Below, piece after piece: positions 1-12,632 of a stretch of 64,000 nucleotides of DNA. This stretch comes from Sordaria brevicollis. Taxonomy: Eukaryota; Ascomycota; Sordariomycetes; Sordariales; Sordariaceae. The first letter of the stretch is position 1, and every line of letters begins with the position of its first letter. The position numbers and the translations under genes were made by a program. The notes under the pieces were generated by a model. That model was not told the origin of the DNA, searched no databases, and was given only the letters and a program-made list of their open reading frames with translations. The stretch spans positions 1,674,001-1,738,000 of the forward strand of contig JAUTDP010000002.1 of NCBI GenBank assembly GCA_033439795.1, given 5' to 3'.

Positions 1-44
1 GTGGCCGCGTCGATGAGGTCGGTGACAGCGTCCCAGAAGCCCAT
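1..44 (-). CDS. 5' end of a small gene cut by the left edge; possible Qcr6-type hinge protein
   Basis: Only the first 14 complete codons are visible, starting at position 44 in a good start context (AAAATGGGC) and running off the left edge: MGFWDAVTDLIDAA. No intron is seen in this stretch. The N-terminus recalls, from memory only, the starts of fungal acidic hinge proteins of respiratory complex III (Qcr6), but 14 residues cannot establish this. That a gene starts here is likely. The product name is a guess that the sequence to the left would settle. Confidence 0.45.
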   Translation of the reverse strand, partial: MGFWDAVTDLIDAA

Positions 45-1131
45 TTTGAAAATCGCGGGGGTGGCGGCGAGAAGAAGGTTGCGGTGGTCTTGTCGGTAGG
101 TTGTTGATATGGCGCGACGTTGAGCAAGCTTTCTCGATCAAAAATCGGGTAAACCGAGCTTCTTGCTTGGCTCCAGTGCTCCCGGGTGGCCCCAGCTCCT
201 GGCCCGAGCGCTGCCTCTTCGTCGTGCCTCTTGCAATTGGCAATTGCTGATTGGCCCGTGCCTATCGATACACTCGAGAGCTGCCCCCGGGTAATCCCGC
301 AACCATTGGCAGCGTCACGTGAAAGCACTTTCACCCTTCTCGATTCTCGAAACTTGGAAGCTCGTCTGGGTCAGTGCGAGCTCGATACTCAACTGTGGTT
401 CATGTCTGAACTCAGCTATGAGAGGACCTTTCATATCTCATATCTTTCTATCACAGCCCCCACGGCGCCGCCATTGATTACTGTCTCAATCTACCGGCTT
501 ACGGATGGGCAATTGCTCGGAAGAATTTGCCTGTTTTCTCATGGCTGACCAACACGCGTCACAACCAACGAGTGTTTTCAGTCTCTCCGGCGTTGCTGCT
601 GTCGTTGCTTAGCCCTGTCATCAGTCACTAATACGTGACAGGCAGCTGCTTGCTGTTTCTGTCCGATTATGCACACCACAGATACTTCCGAGGGCGAGAC
701 ATCGACAAGGGTATTTCAAGGTTTAAGAGCCAATGGATATTCGATAACCTAAATATGGACTATACGCTACGAAACGAAAAAAAACGGTTTGCCTCCATTT
801 GCTACTGACATCCATCCACTTAGTGACGGCGGCCAGTCCGACCAATCACATTGTGTTTCTGACGTCCTAATTCTTTTTAATCAAAATCCTCTCTGGACAT
901 CACACGTATAAGTCCAAAGACTGACGCTAGATTGACTGTACAGACTCCTATAACCACTTGTCGTTGAGTGTGCGTGTCCTTGGTAGTGATTGGCGGGAGT
1001 AAGGAGGAATCGCCAATTTGGAGACACTCGACGGTTTGCCTTACTTCGGCCCACGTTGTTGCGAGGTCATTCCTCGGTCTGTTCAAGCCTCGTCCCAGCT
1101 TCATCGCGATGTTGATGGAGATGCCGGGAAA
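45..1131. other. Intergenic stretch
   Basis: This is the presumed promoter side of the left-edge gene and the 3' side of the WBP2-like gene. An open frame of 120 codons at 186-548 on the plus strand has no recognisable domain and no splice or codon evidence. I see no RNA gene or repeat here. Confidence 0.5.
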
Positions 1132-1876
1132 TTATGCCGTGTAGTCCGGAGGCGGCTCATTCGGGCCAGGCTGGGGCACTTGGGTCCGTTCGTTTGCTGC
1201 ATTCCCAGACGGTCCGGACGCAGATGTGCTCGAGGAAGGCCCCGGGGCTTGAGCATCCTCGTATGGCGGAGGTGGCTCAAGGTTTTGCCCAGGAGTCAGC
1301 CCAAGGCTTTGAGCATGAAGTAGTCTGTCCCTCAACCACTCATACTTTGCTTGGAAGTCCATGTGTCCGCCATCCTTGAACGTCAGCTTGCACTCGATCC
1401 TAGGGATTTCTGGCGGTACGCCCCCGTTTGGAATAGGCCTGACTATAGAAGTCCAGCTCCAGGGTCCAATCCAGGAAGAGGTGATGCGGACGTCGCCAAA
1501 GTTTAGGGGAGGCGCGAAGAAAGATCGAAAATTCTCGGTTGACCTGGCTGGCAGGTAAATGATCTTTACACGTTGGTTAGATTGCAACATCATCATCATG
1601 TCGGGCAAGAAAGCTTTGGGCCAGACTTACCCGCTCATTGGTAATGTAAACAATGCCATTGTCGCTCTTGACAGAGAATGGCTCTGGTACCTGTAGCTCC
1701 TTTGGGACCGAGAGCTCAAGACCAACTCGGGGCTTCGACGTGAGCAGAATCTTTTCTCCCGGGAGTTTCTGGATCTGCCCATCACGGGTCAACATAACCC
1801 AACTTTCTTTCTCGTCAGTAATCGAGTGCTGAAGGAGCGTCCATCTGTGCGCCTCGACCAAGAATTGGTCGGCCAT
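1132..1876 (-). CDS. WBP2-like GRAM/PH-domain protein with PPxY motif
   Basis: Two exons, 1876..1631 and 1563..1132, separated by a 67-nt intron (1630..1564; donor GTAAGT, branch TCTAACC, acceptor AAAG), give a 225-residue protein. The first ~130 residues match the GRAM/PH fold of WW-domain-binding protein 2: an HRWTLLQHS start, a hydrophobic strand set (GIVYITNER then IIYLPARS across the splice junction), and the conserved SSWIGPWSW segment. The splice is in phase 0 and joins the VYITNER and IIYLPA strands. The C-terminal third is proline-rich, with PPPPY near residue 180 and a terminal PPPDY, sites of the kind bound by WW-domain proteins such as Nedd4/Rsp5-type ubiquitin ligases. Family knowledge suggests an adaptor in signalling or trafficking. 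The fungal role is unknown to me. The start ATG is the first in frame. Confidence 0.85.
1564..1630 (-). other. Intron of the WBP2-like gene
   Basis: The 67-nt intron begins GTAAGT at 1630 and ends AAAG at 1564, with a CTAAC branch-like site near its 3' end. Removing it keeps phase 0 between NER and IIYLPARS. Confidence 0.8.
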
Positions 1877-4800
1877 GATGACTTAGACCGGTAGGGGAGG
1901 TGGGGCCGGGCTAGGTGGTACGAGGCTTCGGGCCACGCATAAAAGGGTGGTATCTGTTACAGGATGCTGATATTGAAATTGATTGACACGATGAAAAAAA
2001 AAGAGGAGACAACGGCACTCGGAACGGGAGCCCTGGGGAACGGGATGTAGAGCTGACTGGCCAGAGGATCATGAGAGGATAAAGAACAGCAGATGTAGAC
2101 TTACTTTATTGACATGATGAGGGACTGGGTGGTCAGCTGCAGAATAGGCCGCTAGGTACCGTCTTGTCCTGTCCCGCGCGCCCGGAAAGCTCCTAGAGCT
2201 TCTACGGAGCTTCTCGATTCGTGGCTTGGGGTGCTAATACTAGCACGCAAGGGTGTAGTGGGTAGCAGCCGTCCAGGGTCAAAAGAGCGAAGCCAGGAAG
2301 CAACCTGTTCACCCACAGCGGTACGGCCTGCAGCAAGATGAGGTGGGAGATCTGGCAAGCCTCAGTCCAGGGGTCAAGGAAGCTGTTGTATCTAGAGTGG
2401 GCCGACTTTTGCTAATTCGGTCGTCGAAACTGGCAGCCTGTGAGCCTGTACAGTGTCAGTCTGTTAGCCTCGACTCTATCACTTTCAGAATGTTTCAACG
2501 TGGAACGGGCTGCCAGCCGAGGCAGGTGAGGTTCGCGGACCTCGTTGGGTTGCCATCCAGCTTGGATGCCTCTACTGTAGCCCGGAGAACACTAAGAATG
2601 GGCATGGGAATGCGGTAGTGTGGACAGTAGTGTGTAACAGCCCTTGTAGACAGGCAGCCTCTAGGCCAGCCGAATCACTCAAGTCGAGGAGCCCATAAGA
2701 GACGGGGGATGGGTCATGGGCAAGGCGAGCCAGATCAAGAGGAGGGCCCAACTGGGTATTCTAGCTAGGATGCTGAGCGGCCAGGGCTCCAACCAGTGGG
2801 AATCTCGGACGTCTAGTTCCAGAATCTGGACTGGGAGGCTCTCTCACAGTGGTCTCGGCAGGTAGAAGCAAGCGTACTGAGACTGAGAAGGGCCGGTCTG
2901 GGATGCTGGGCAGTCCAGGAACCTGGGACAGGAAGGTTTCAAGGCGTAGCAACAAGGAACTGAAATGCTAACCAACGCTTCGGCTGTCCTGCCCTTTTTT
3001 GGTTATAACTTGTTGGGAGATGTGATCGAGGTTCCGTCCTCTCTCGTGAGTGGATATAACATGGGGGGCTTTGAGGTAAAGGTCAGTCACCCTTTTCCGG
3101 AAGAAGAGACGGACACCGAGAGAGGCCCGGAGCCGTGGACGCTGGCCACTTTTGCAATCGAGATGTCCTGCTTTTTTTATGCTGCAAGATGAAAAAGAGC
3201 GGGAGACACTGCAGCAGCCTGAACGAATGAGGAGCAACACGGGTACGTGGAGAGTCGTGGTATGAGCTGGTAAGTTGTGGTGGACGAGATGTGGATGGAT
3301 GCCATGGGACATTGTCCAGGTTCAAGGGTCGACCGTCGATTGGGATAAATGATAAATGAGGTATGGTCGCTTCCCTCTGGTACAGGGTACCGAATGTACA
3401 CCGTCCAAGACTCTGTTCTAGATGCACCCTTTTCGACTTTGGGGCCAGGTACCAAGTTGAGGTGTTCAGGTTGTTGACAGATGCTAGCCTGAGGTTGGGG
3501 GGAGATGGGCAAATATCGGGCAGTTTAACGGACAAATTCAAACTGACCTTTGACGTCAACAAGGTGAAGATATGGAAGAGGGTGGGGACAATACCCTGTG
3601 TCTTTGGTAGAATTTGGATTAAGTTCTGACAGTGGGTAGTGCAGTGTGGTTAGGTTGATGTGAGAGATTATGGACGAGGATGGTGTTGTTCTAGGAAAAG
3701 ATGTGATGCAGAGAGACACATTTGCACCGCAGTGGTTTGGGTATGAGATGCTCCCGTCTGCCTGGTGTGGTCAGTCCAGACTTGACGTGCACTTGCGTAG
3801 CATTCATTGACGTGGATTAGACCGGGGTACTAATGAAATAAGAGTGCACTAACTAATATGGGCAGTGGAGCCAGCAGATTCAGCACTGCCCACCTCGGGC
3901 TAATGTTACTTCAACGATACTACGCGATGTACACCCCAGACCCTCTCAATGCTGGACCCCGCATGATTGATTCAATGACGGAAAGAAGTGTACAAACGTC
4001 GTCCATCGTGACTTCCTTTCGAACTGGAATTGGGAAAAGTCTTTGAGGGCAAGAACCTCCAGGCAGCAGTGGGCAAAGTCTTATTCCACGCACACAACCT
4101 GTTTTCGAAAATTGACTGGATAACTCATCTTCCAATGGTAGAATTTCTTGCCCGAATTCATTTTGACCAAGACAACCACCACCTCCATGGCAACACCAGC
4201 GGAACAACCAAAAACTCAAATCCACTCGAGCGACAATCAATCACGGCAGCGTTGCACCCCACAGTCGAATCTCGACTGATCTCATTTCGGAGTCCATCCC
4301 ATTCCTCACTTTTCTTCCTGTACCTGCAGATCAATGGCAGGACGGCCCAATAGTGCTGCCAATCACCACCTCTTCCCCGGCCTTGTTTGCCCGTCGGTGG
4401 TGTAGCGAGAACGAGCACTGCCATCGCTGCCACTTCCGTATTCTACGACACCACCTCATTCAACTCTCAACGGCTTCTTTCCCGGATGGGCATGGTTCTG
4501 TTTCGGGAACGCCTCATCCAGTATCAGCTCCTGCTTCTGGAATCTGACACCCCATGAGGATGAAAAAACCATCGGCCTTTGTTCCGGTGCGCCAACAGCC
4601 AGACAGCAAGTCAGGTCTCCAGGTCCTCCAAGAGCAGTCGGCAACCACTAGCAGCAAAGGTCAGAACCGGTCTCCCTACCCGATTTCATTGTCTGCCCCT
4701 ACCCTGATATGCCGGTCTTTTACTAGGGGGCGAGAGGGGCCAGCTGGGGGAAGCCGCTATCACAGTGCACTGCTCCATACGCACTCTTAGCGTCGAGTAT

Positions 4801-7800
4801 CCAATCTACCATCTGCCCCCGTGTGGTGGCTTTGGTCGCCTTGGTGTTCTCGGGAGCCAGTTGCTTACACAGCAGGGCGAACGAACAAGGATACGGCTTG
4901 GACAAGTTGTCCATCATTAGCACCCACCGGATCGAATTGAGCTTCGAGTGCATACGTCCCTGTGTTCATTGCCTTCCACGATGGTACTGTTGCCAGGCCC
5001 GGGGTTGCTGTGAGGGCGGGAGAGCGGAAAGCCATGCTCGCCATGCATTGGTCCTGTCCCTTGGGTACACTACTCGGTCTCGGGTCCCTTTGAGCCTCCT
5101 CGTAGCGCTTGCTGACCGCAAGAAGACGGGACCAGAAGTGCCTTCACTGCCCCAAAGAGCCGCACCATATCCAACAGTTGACGAGCCTAAAAGAACCATC
5201 AAAGCAAGAGAGCCTTGATGTCTATGCCCTCGCCCTATTTGTCATGCGCCGGGGCAAGGATCTATGCTGGCCTTGTCACCTTGCTGATTGCCCTGACGTC
5301 GTTAGGTGCTGCACGAGATCTACACCCTTGTACCGATACATGAAGAGAACATACCCAGGCACGGCCTACACCCAATCGGGAGTCCTTCACTGGCTTCCTG
5401 CATTATCCAATGGCTGGAACAAGGATCCACAAGTACCGCTACTTGTTCGCTGTTTGGATCCTATCAACGTTCCGGTGTCTCGGCTCCCTTCGGCCCCTCT
5501 CCAAACACGCCTTCTACAGCTCACATAAAGTCAATGGACTTTGATCTCGACCACCAAGGACCCTTCCCGAAACGTCCGAGCTTGTCCAGCAGAAGATACG
5601 GGACAAGTTTTTCGAATATCATAACTCAGCTTTCTCACTGCCCAATGCACCTCATATGCCAGTACCTCCACGGCGCGGCGACGAGGGAAAACGACTGCTG
5701 GAAAAACTCTCAAAAAAAAGCGAGCGAGGAGTTTTATTGGCGAAAGTATCATGTCCGTTACCGGATACATCCACCATGCCGACTTGACGTGGGGCAGTCT
5801 GAACCACTCTGACTTATACTTTGGGACAACTGATACATCTTCAAGAGAAATGAAGTCTCGTGGCACTCTGAGAGTCTAGATTGGTTGACCGGCAGGACGG
5901 GCTGCAGATGAGCTCAGTATACAGACGCTGGTTTGCAACTGCTCAAAACGCTCCTCCGTTGCGCCTTCCGCCACTCGTCCCAAAATTCCCGGCCTTTCAG
6001 CGAGCAGAATGGGAGCGTTCAGCTTTCCGCAAATCGACATCATATGACGGTAGTGGTTGAGTACCAAGCCAATCCAGATCAATCTCTGCTGCTTCCCATG
6101 CAGTTGCTCACGGCAATTTTGTTGACGGACCAGACCCTCAATCCTTATGTTGACATGTGTCACGAGGCATAGTTGTGGTGTAGTGCTGGTGTCTACGATC
6201 CACGATCATCCTCCAGTGCTGCCACCAGACCTTCTGCTTCAGTATGTCTGTTCCTCACGCTGATCATTCTTGCTTCAGTTTTTCCACGTTCTGTTTTTCG
6301 TATCTTTACTAATGGATCCTAACTCAACCCAAGTGGGTAGGATTTCCTGGCTCTCCAGGCTTGAGAAAGTCCGCAACCAAAATCCTGCCATGTCGTGTGT
6401 CTCGCAATTTACTCATGAGCTATTTGTTAGCTGCCAACAGTTGTTGAAGTGTAGCAGTTCCTATCCACATCTCGGCGCGTGCAGCCCAATCAAGCAGTAT
6501 TCTCTCCGAAGGAGTGTGTTGAGGGTTCCTGATATCTGCAAACCCTGTAGCACCATTCCGTCCACAAGCTCCTGTGGATGTTTTGTGCATACTACGGAGC
6601 AATCAAGGGTGTGTGTCTGGCCGAGGGTTGCCTTGCCATTTGCGATGGCTAGCCTCGAGTGAGTAGCTGGTGGGACGAGCATGTTCATCGGGAAATCTAC
6701 GAAAGTCACGATCAAAGCACTTGTTAGTGCCTCATCATTCATTTACGCAAAGGTATCTGATCCTTCGGCATCAGACAGGGCGTTGAGTTCCTTGCGAGGG
6801 AGCCCACAGAGCGTACCCAAGACCACATGCACGTCTTCCAGGAACTCAGGGGTTCATCTGATTTTTTCCCTCCTCCTTCATACGAGACCTGGCCATAATT
6901 TGTTGGGTGCCGGCCACACATCGCTACCCTTTTGCCTCCAATGTGCCCGTTACATCTCTTGGGTCTCGAACAGCACTTTGAATGTAGCATGTCTGGTTTG
7001 CGCCGATCATGCACACCCACGTGCTGTAGGGCTAGAACATGGGGTCCCCCTCCTCATAGATGTCAATTTCTCATCAAAACCTGTACCAACAACTGAATGG
7101 ATGGATGGCGGAGCTGGCGAGGTCTAGATGCATGTTCAGTTCTAGCCCCTCCTAAAGGTTCACAGCCGGCCGAATTAAGGGTATGTACCCAACGCCCGGT
7201 CGACACCTGGAGATGTCTGTGTACTCACTTATCACTCCAAAGCACGTTGAAACTGTTGCCACACCTTACAATCTCCACTACTGGCCGTGAATGGCTTTCA
7301 CTGTGCTTGGGCCATCCCATCCAGTTGAAGGATACACCCCTTCCCCGGAAACTCTGCTCCGATATGAGGAATGAAGGGGACCAGTACAAGAACTTGGCCA
7401 GATTTAGGACGATGTATTCACTGTTACATTCTTTTCCCCAAGGGTGTCACCAACATCCCAAGATACCCGCATTGGGGTAAGAGCCCTAGCTCAACCTAGT
7501 CCGTGATTCTGAACTCAGGAATCCTATCACGCTTGGAACTGCACTACTTATGCCCAGACAATGAAGGAGCACCTACCGGTTTCATCACACCTGAGGTCCT
7601 TCGTAGTTTGGAGTTGAAGTGTTCTTCCTGTCGTGGTAGCAACCTGGTATCTACCCTTCTTTGTCAACTTTTCTCTCTCGCCATCACCCTTTCACCACAT
7701 AAAGAGATCAATGTCATGATAACTTCGGGGGGCCATCTGAATTCCCGGAAGACGACCGCGGTTTCAGTGTCAGACTACCCTGTTCGTCTGCCCCCAGGCC

Positions 7801-8331
7801 AGACACAAAACAAGGGGATTTGCTATGGCTTTGATCAGTGACTAACTTAGCGTCCATGGACAGAGGTAGAATCTGGGTGTGGTCAGATTGAAACTCGCTT
7901 GGTACGCCCATTTTACACGCATCATCCGCTCTCATTGGTGAAGCCGCCACACGTAACGCAGAGAAATGCCCCTTCCAGAATGCCTTGTGGACGTCACAGG
8001 TACATTTTGGCACAAGGATTTGTCAGTCGAGGCACACTCACATTACTCGCATATTTTGGAGTGCACACTTGCCACTCAAGATGGATTTTGTAGGTACGTC
8101 AGTCTTGATCATCGGCCAACAGACCGGCTCCGACCTGTCAGTCTGTTAAAAATTAACATCCACCAATAGCTGCCGAATGTGAGATGATCCTCTCGCACTC
8201 GCCTGTTCTAGAGAAAGGAATGGTGTTTTTTCAGCCCTGCCACAACGAATCTGCACAGCGAAGAATTTCATTATGACTGCTACAGTGTAGACAGAACATT
8301 CTCTCATTATAGAGATTAAGTCCGCGACGAC
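1877..8331. other. Gene-poor stretch with no supported gene
   Basis: This 6.4-kb stretch has ordinary base composition and no RIP signature. Short open frames occur on both strands, but none shows a domain or a convincing splice structure. The most gene-like pieces are an open segment at about 5550-5780 plus (reading KIRDKFFEYHNSAF, then RRGDEGKRLLEKLSKKSERG) and leucine-rich reading at about 7230-7680 plus. Both may be remnants of genes or chance. Confidence 0.4.
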
Positions 8332-8749
8332 ATGGGTCCAGCGGCCGATCTGGGATCACCACGGACATGGTTCGGCAAACTTTCCGCTAAGTTGTCCATG
8401 CCCATCAAGCTACTAAGGTGTGTGAACAAGAGTATCACAACTAGACCTTGCTTTCCCGTACATCCGCGAAATTAGGTCAACACAAAAGCTAGAAGCAGCA
8501 CTCGACGAGGTAGACGGACTGCTGACCTCATGGGTGGTAGCGGATGCCAAACAACTCGAAATAATGTGAGTACTATCCTTTCATTCTTACTGTTTGCTTC
8601 TTCCCTTCCCGTTCACCATTTGGAGAGAATACGAGCGGTGGACACGGTCATTGTACAAAATTATCACCGAGATTGCTATGGATTCCGTTTTTCATAAGAA
8701 ATCCACACCGCTCAAGTACCTGTCTGATGCTGCTAGTCTCCCCAGCTAA
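8332..8749 (+). CDS. Candidate small spliced gene, unknown product
   Basis: Predicted exons 8332..8417, 8476..8565 and 8626..8749 give a 99-residue protein ending at TAA. A stop lies in frame just upstream of the ATG (five codons before it). The first intron (GTGTGT...ATTAG, 58 nt) and the second donor (GTGAGT) are plausible. The second acceptor (GGAG) is weak because a purine precedes AG. The product would be helical and charged: KLEAALDEVDGLLTSW, then EYERWTRSLYKIITEIAMDS. I recognise no family. Keeping one continuous amphipathic reading across two splices argues for a real or recently dead gene. The weak acceptor and small size argue against. It could also be the 3' part of a longer gene. 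Confidence 0.35.
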
Positions 8750-11700
8750 ACCTACCGCTCCGTTTTCCTTCCCCCTGCTCGATCTAGCACGTTCTAGTGC
8801 AGAGGATCACGGCTCCATATCCATAACTCAGCTATACAGCATGGGTCAAAGAGCATCGTTTCTTTTGGTGGTCTGTCCGATCTCTGTTCTTAGTGTCTTG
8901 TGCTTTCATCGCAAGGGAAGTTCAGCCCTTCTCCTGCTTCTTTCCATTCCATTAGCCACCAATTGTGATATCCCATTGGGCAATTTGACGACAAATGTCT
9001 GTTAACAAACTTTATTTTCTAGCCCTCTGTTTCCTGATATGAGCCTTTCAGCCATTCCAATATCAGGAGCACCAGTTCCACCTCTAAACCTCGAGATTTG
9101 ATGGGTAGAGACCTTCTGGACGTGGAAAGCAAGAACACTCGCTCATTCATGGCCCCAGGTCAAAGAAGATCCCCTCCTGGCCTACTCTTCATTTAGCCTC
9201 CATTTTGCCCTCTTTTTCTATACCTCTCCATATTACTTGCCATTTTCAACTTATCACTACCTACGGCCAATAGCAAAAGTCAGACCCAAGATGGGTAGCC
9301 AACCAACCAACCAACCAGCCAGCCAACTAGCTCCCAACAGCCAAGCTCGTTTCAGCCGCTGTCTGGCTTCACGGCTTGCTCTTATACGCACAAGCGGGCG
9401 GTGTGTGTAGTACACATGAGCTCTCAAGCCTGTCGAAGTGGAAAGGAGAAAACGCCATACCCATAACGACTGTCCTTCGGATAAAGGGAAACCAGGGCAC
9501 CAGGAACGAATGAAATTATGCTTTAGAACTAAGCGCCTATGCCAAGATGGTATACACATGAATCACCATTCCCCGTTAGACGCAACCATCCTAGGAGTAT
9601 CAATGCTGAACCTTAAAACGGAAGAAAGAAAGCACACCCTGCCGAGAGTGGCATCCCTAACATTGAACATGGCAGACCAAAAAGAAAACGAGTCGAGCAA
9701 AACCCTATGCTATTTCCCACCCTCTCTTTGTTCTTCTCTCCTGCATTCTCCCCCACAACCCTCCGTTCAAGGTCCAAAAGGAGCAAGGGCTATGGCACCA
9801 GAAACTACTAGTCTTGTCCCCATCATCCATCAAAAATCCCTTACCATCCTTGTTGATTTGGTCTGGTACTGATATCAGTCCAAGTGACGAAGTCAAAACA
9901 GGCTCAACCATACCAACTAATGAAAACCGTCAATATCGGTAGAGGCCAGTTGGGCGTCCATATCCCCGGTTCCATGACGCCCAACGGGCGTGCATCTCAA
10001 GCAAGCATGCACCTTGGAGGGCTCATCCGCCAGCTTTCTCTTCAAGGAAGGAAGTCAAGGATATCCATCCAGGTTGCGGGGTGCGGTATCCGGACACAAG
10101 AACCTTACGCTTTCCCAACTACCAAGATCTGACAGAAACAGCGAGCAAGACAGCGAGCAAACCACAAGACGAAGAAAACCCCGCGGAGTTACATGAACAA
10201 ATGACGAACGAAGTATGATGAGAAAAGGCTTGACCAAGACCCTTCCCTTCCCCGTTACCCCAGCCATCGATGAGCATGGAGAGCAAACGCCCTTGAGCAA
10301 CATCTCCAGGACCCTGCACCCATACCATGCAAGAGAATATTGGTAGACAGAAGAAAACGGAATATCGACCGCTATGACCGTTGTCCGGCTCTCACTCAGG
10401 GTATCGGGATTTGGAATCTTCATTTGCGGACTAGTGTCCACTAACGGGAATTCCTAGCTGGGGACTGAGTCGGTAGTTGCTTTTCTTGCCAAGCCAATCA
10501 ATATCTTTGGATGTCTCTTTGCCCTTGTCCGTTGGGCATCAATGGGGTCATATTATTGAATTTGGTTCTAATAAAATATGGGTATAAGACGACATGGTCT
10601 AAGTGGAATGTGGGAAAGGGGAGGAGCCGAGTCGAAGGATGGAGTCGGGTCATAAAATGAGACATACATCAAAAGGTCAGTGCTGGAGGGTCAACATTTC
10701 GCCAGGAAGACGAGGATCCACGGGGATGCACCGACACCGGAAGGATGAAAAGAGAAGAATTCACAAGACTGGGGAACTAACGAGAAAGATTTTCGATAGT
10801 TGCCCGATGTTTGTCTTCCCTTGTCAAGAGGAGGTTTTGATGGCTGAAATGAGGTTCTGATGATTCTTGATTCTTCGAAAAAGAGACGATCTCCCTCTCC
10901 CATTCCTTTTCTCTCCTCTCCCCACATTGTTCTTTTTCTATCCTCCCTATGGCTTGCTCTCCATAGCTCCCGGGGTTAAACTGATCACTGACAAGAAGGA
11001 TTAGGCTGGTCAACAGATACCGAGAGGCCGTCGAGGCGGTGAACGCGAAGATACAGACACAGACGCCCACCACAAACCAAGAACTGGTACCAAGCTGGAC
11101 AAAAAAAAAATTCGATACCGACCGGCCGACTGATCCATCCAAACGAACTGCCCCATCGAGAGGCATCGACCAACTCGATCCATTGACCAACCAAGACCTT
11201 GCGATAAAGAGGGATGGGAAGGATGGCAGAAAATGGAGAAGCCAAACACCGAGTGGGAAAGGCGAGGAACAAGTCCTCATTCCAGTGCCAATCACTCTCA
11301 TGCCGCCAGTCCGGAATACCTATTTCGGTCGCATACCTTCCCCCACGACTCCGTTCCTCTCTCGTTCCCGCGTTCGTTCCCTTATCCAGTCCATGTGCTG
11401 TTGAACCCCCTTTTGCTGCGGACCACTCAGGCCAAAACCCAGTCACGCGACCCTTAAAGTTTCGGGTTCTGCATCCTTCAGCTACTGGACCTTCGGTAAT
11501 AGCACCCCGGGCCGAATGGACAGCTCCTACGAGACGGAAATAGAGAAGACCGCTCGGGAGGCCGTGACTTTGGGGTCTCGCATCCTTCAGTTAGTGGGGC
11601 CGGTCGAGGAGAACAAATCCCAAAGAATTGAGTGGATTATGAGGCTCCATGGTCGTGGCATACTAGACAGAAGGCCACTCTCAGTGGGCTGCAGAAACTC

Positions 11701-12632
11701 CGAAACAGACCGCCAAAAGTGCTTCAAGTTGATGGGTCGTGGGCCATGAACCTTGCTGGCTGGCCTCTCCTATCTCTCTTTTGTCCTCCTTGTTGTGTCA
11801 TGTCAGTGCCTTGCGGGTTTTTTCCGCAGTCTGTTCGGTATTCGGTTTCGTCCAATCCATTGCAATCCAGTCCAGTGACTCAATTGCGGGCTGCTCGCTC
11901 GCCCGCATGTTCCTGATCTCTGCATCCTGATCGAGCAGCACATCTCCTTCTCCTCTTGTTCAATAATACCCGTGTCAACAATACTCGAAACACCAACTCA
12001 CCCGTTTCTGAACGAGTGGCAGGGAGGTTGATACAAGAATCTGGTGATGTTACCCACAAACTGCAATAAATGATCAGCAAAGATCGACTGCAAGTGTGGA
12101 ACCTTTCTGATCCACGTAACTATACAATAGTTTTTGTACAAGTGGGTATGATGTGTGGTTGTGGTCGTGTGGTCGTCAAACGTGGTGTGGTTTTATGTGG
12201 GTATGGGGCCCGTTATGGCCGTGGTGTGGTCCGTTTTGGCTAGCACAATCTGCACAGCTTCGCTGTGCATTGCATGATCGTGGATGAACCGGGCCGCACT
12301 ATAGTTGGTCAGCGCCGGTGATTTTCCGTTCAAAGCCGTGCCGTTTCGTCGTTGCCCACGTCCGTTCCGGCACTCGTAGGATTTGGACGGCCCGCAGTCC
12401 GTGTGAAGATTGTGGACTTTGTCGCTCAAGTGCCCGATTCCCCGATCCCACGGCAACCCACGATCTATTGCTGTATGCAAAGATCGTGACCCATCAACCT
12501 GAAACACTACCTTTTGCAATTTTTGCTTTTTCCTGATGGTGCCTCGTGTCTTTTTGCTTCCTTCTGTGGGACATCTCAGACAACGCCAACGCAACGGGCT
12601 ACCACGCCACAAAAACGGCACATCAGCCTCAA
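8750..12632. other. Intergenic stretch, no supported gene
   Basis: No gene, tRNA or RIP tract is seen. It contains a (CCAA)n/(CCAG)n microsatellite at 9299-9325 and a GT/GTGG-rich strand bias at about 12130-12240. The last few hundred bases are the likely 3' untranslated region of the Rid1-like gene on the minus strand. Confidence 0.5.
9299..9325. repeat. Tetranucleotide microsatellite (CCAA/CCAG)
   Basis: About six tandem units of CCAA grading into CCAG lie in noncoding DNA. Confidence 0.8.
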
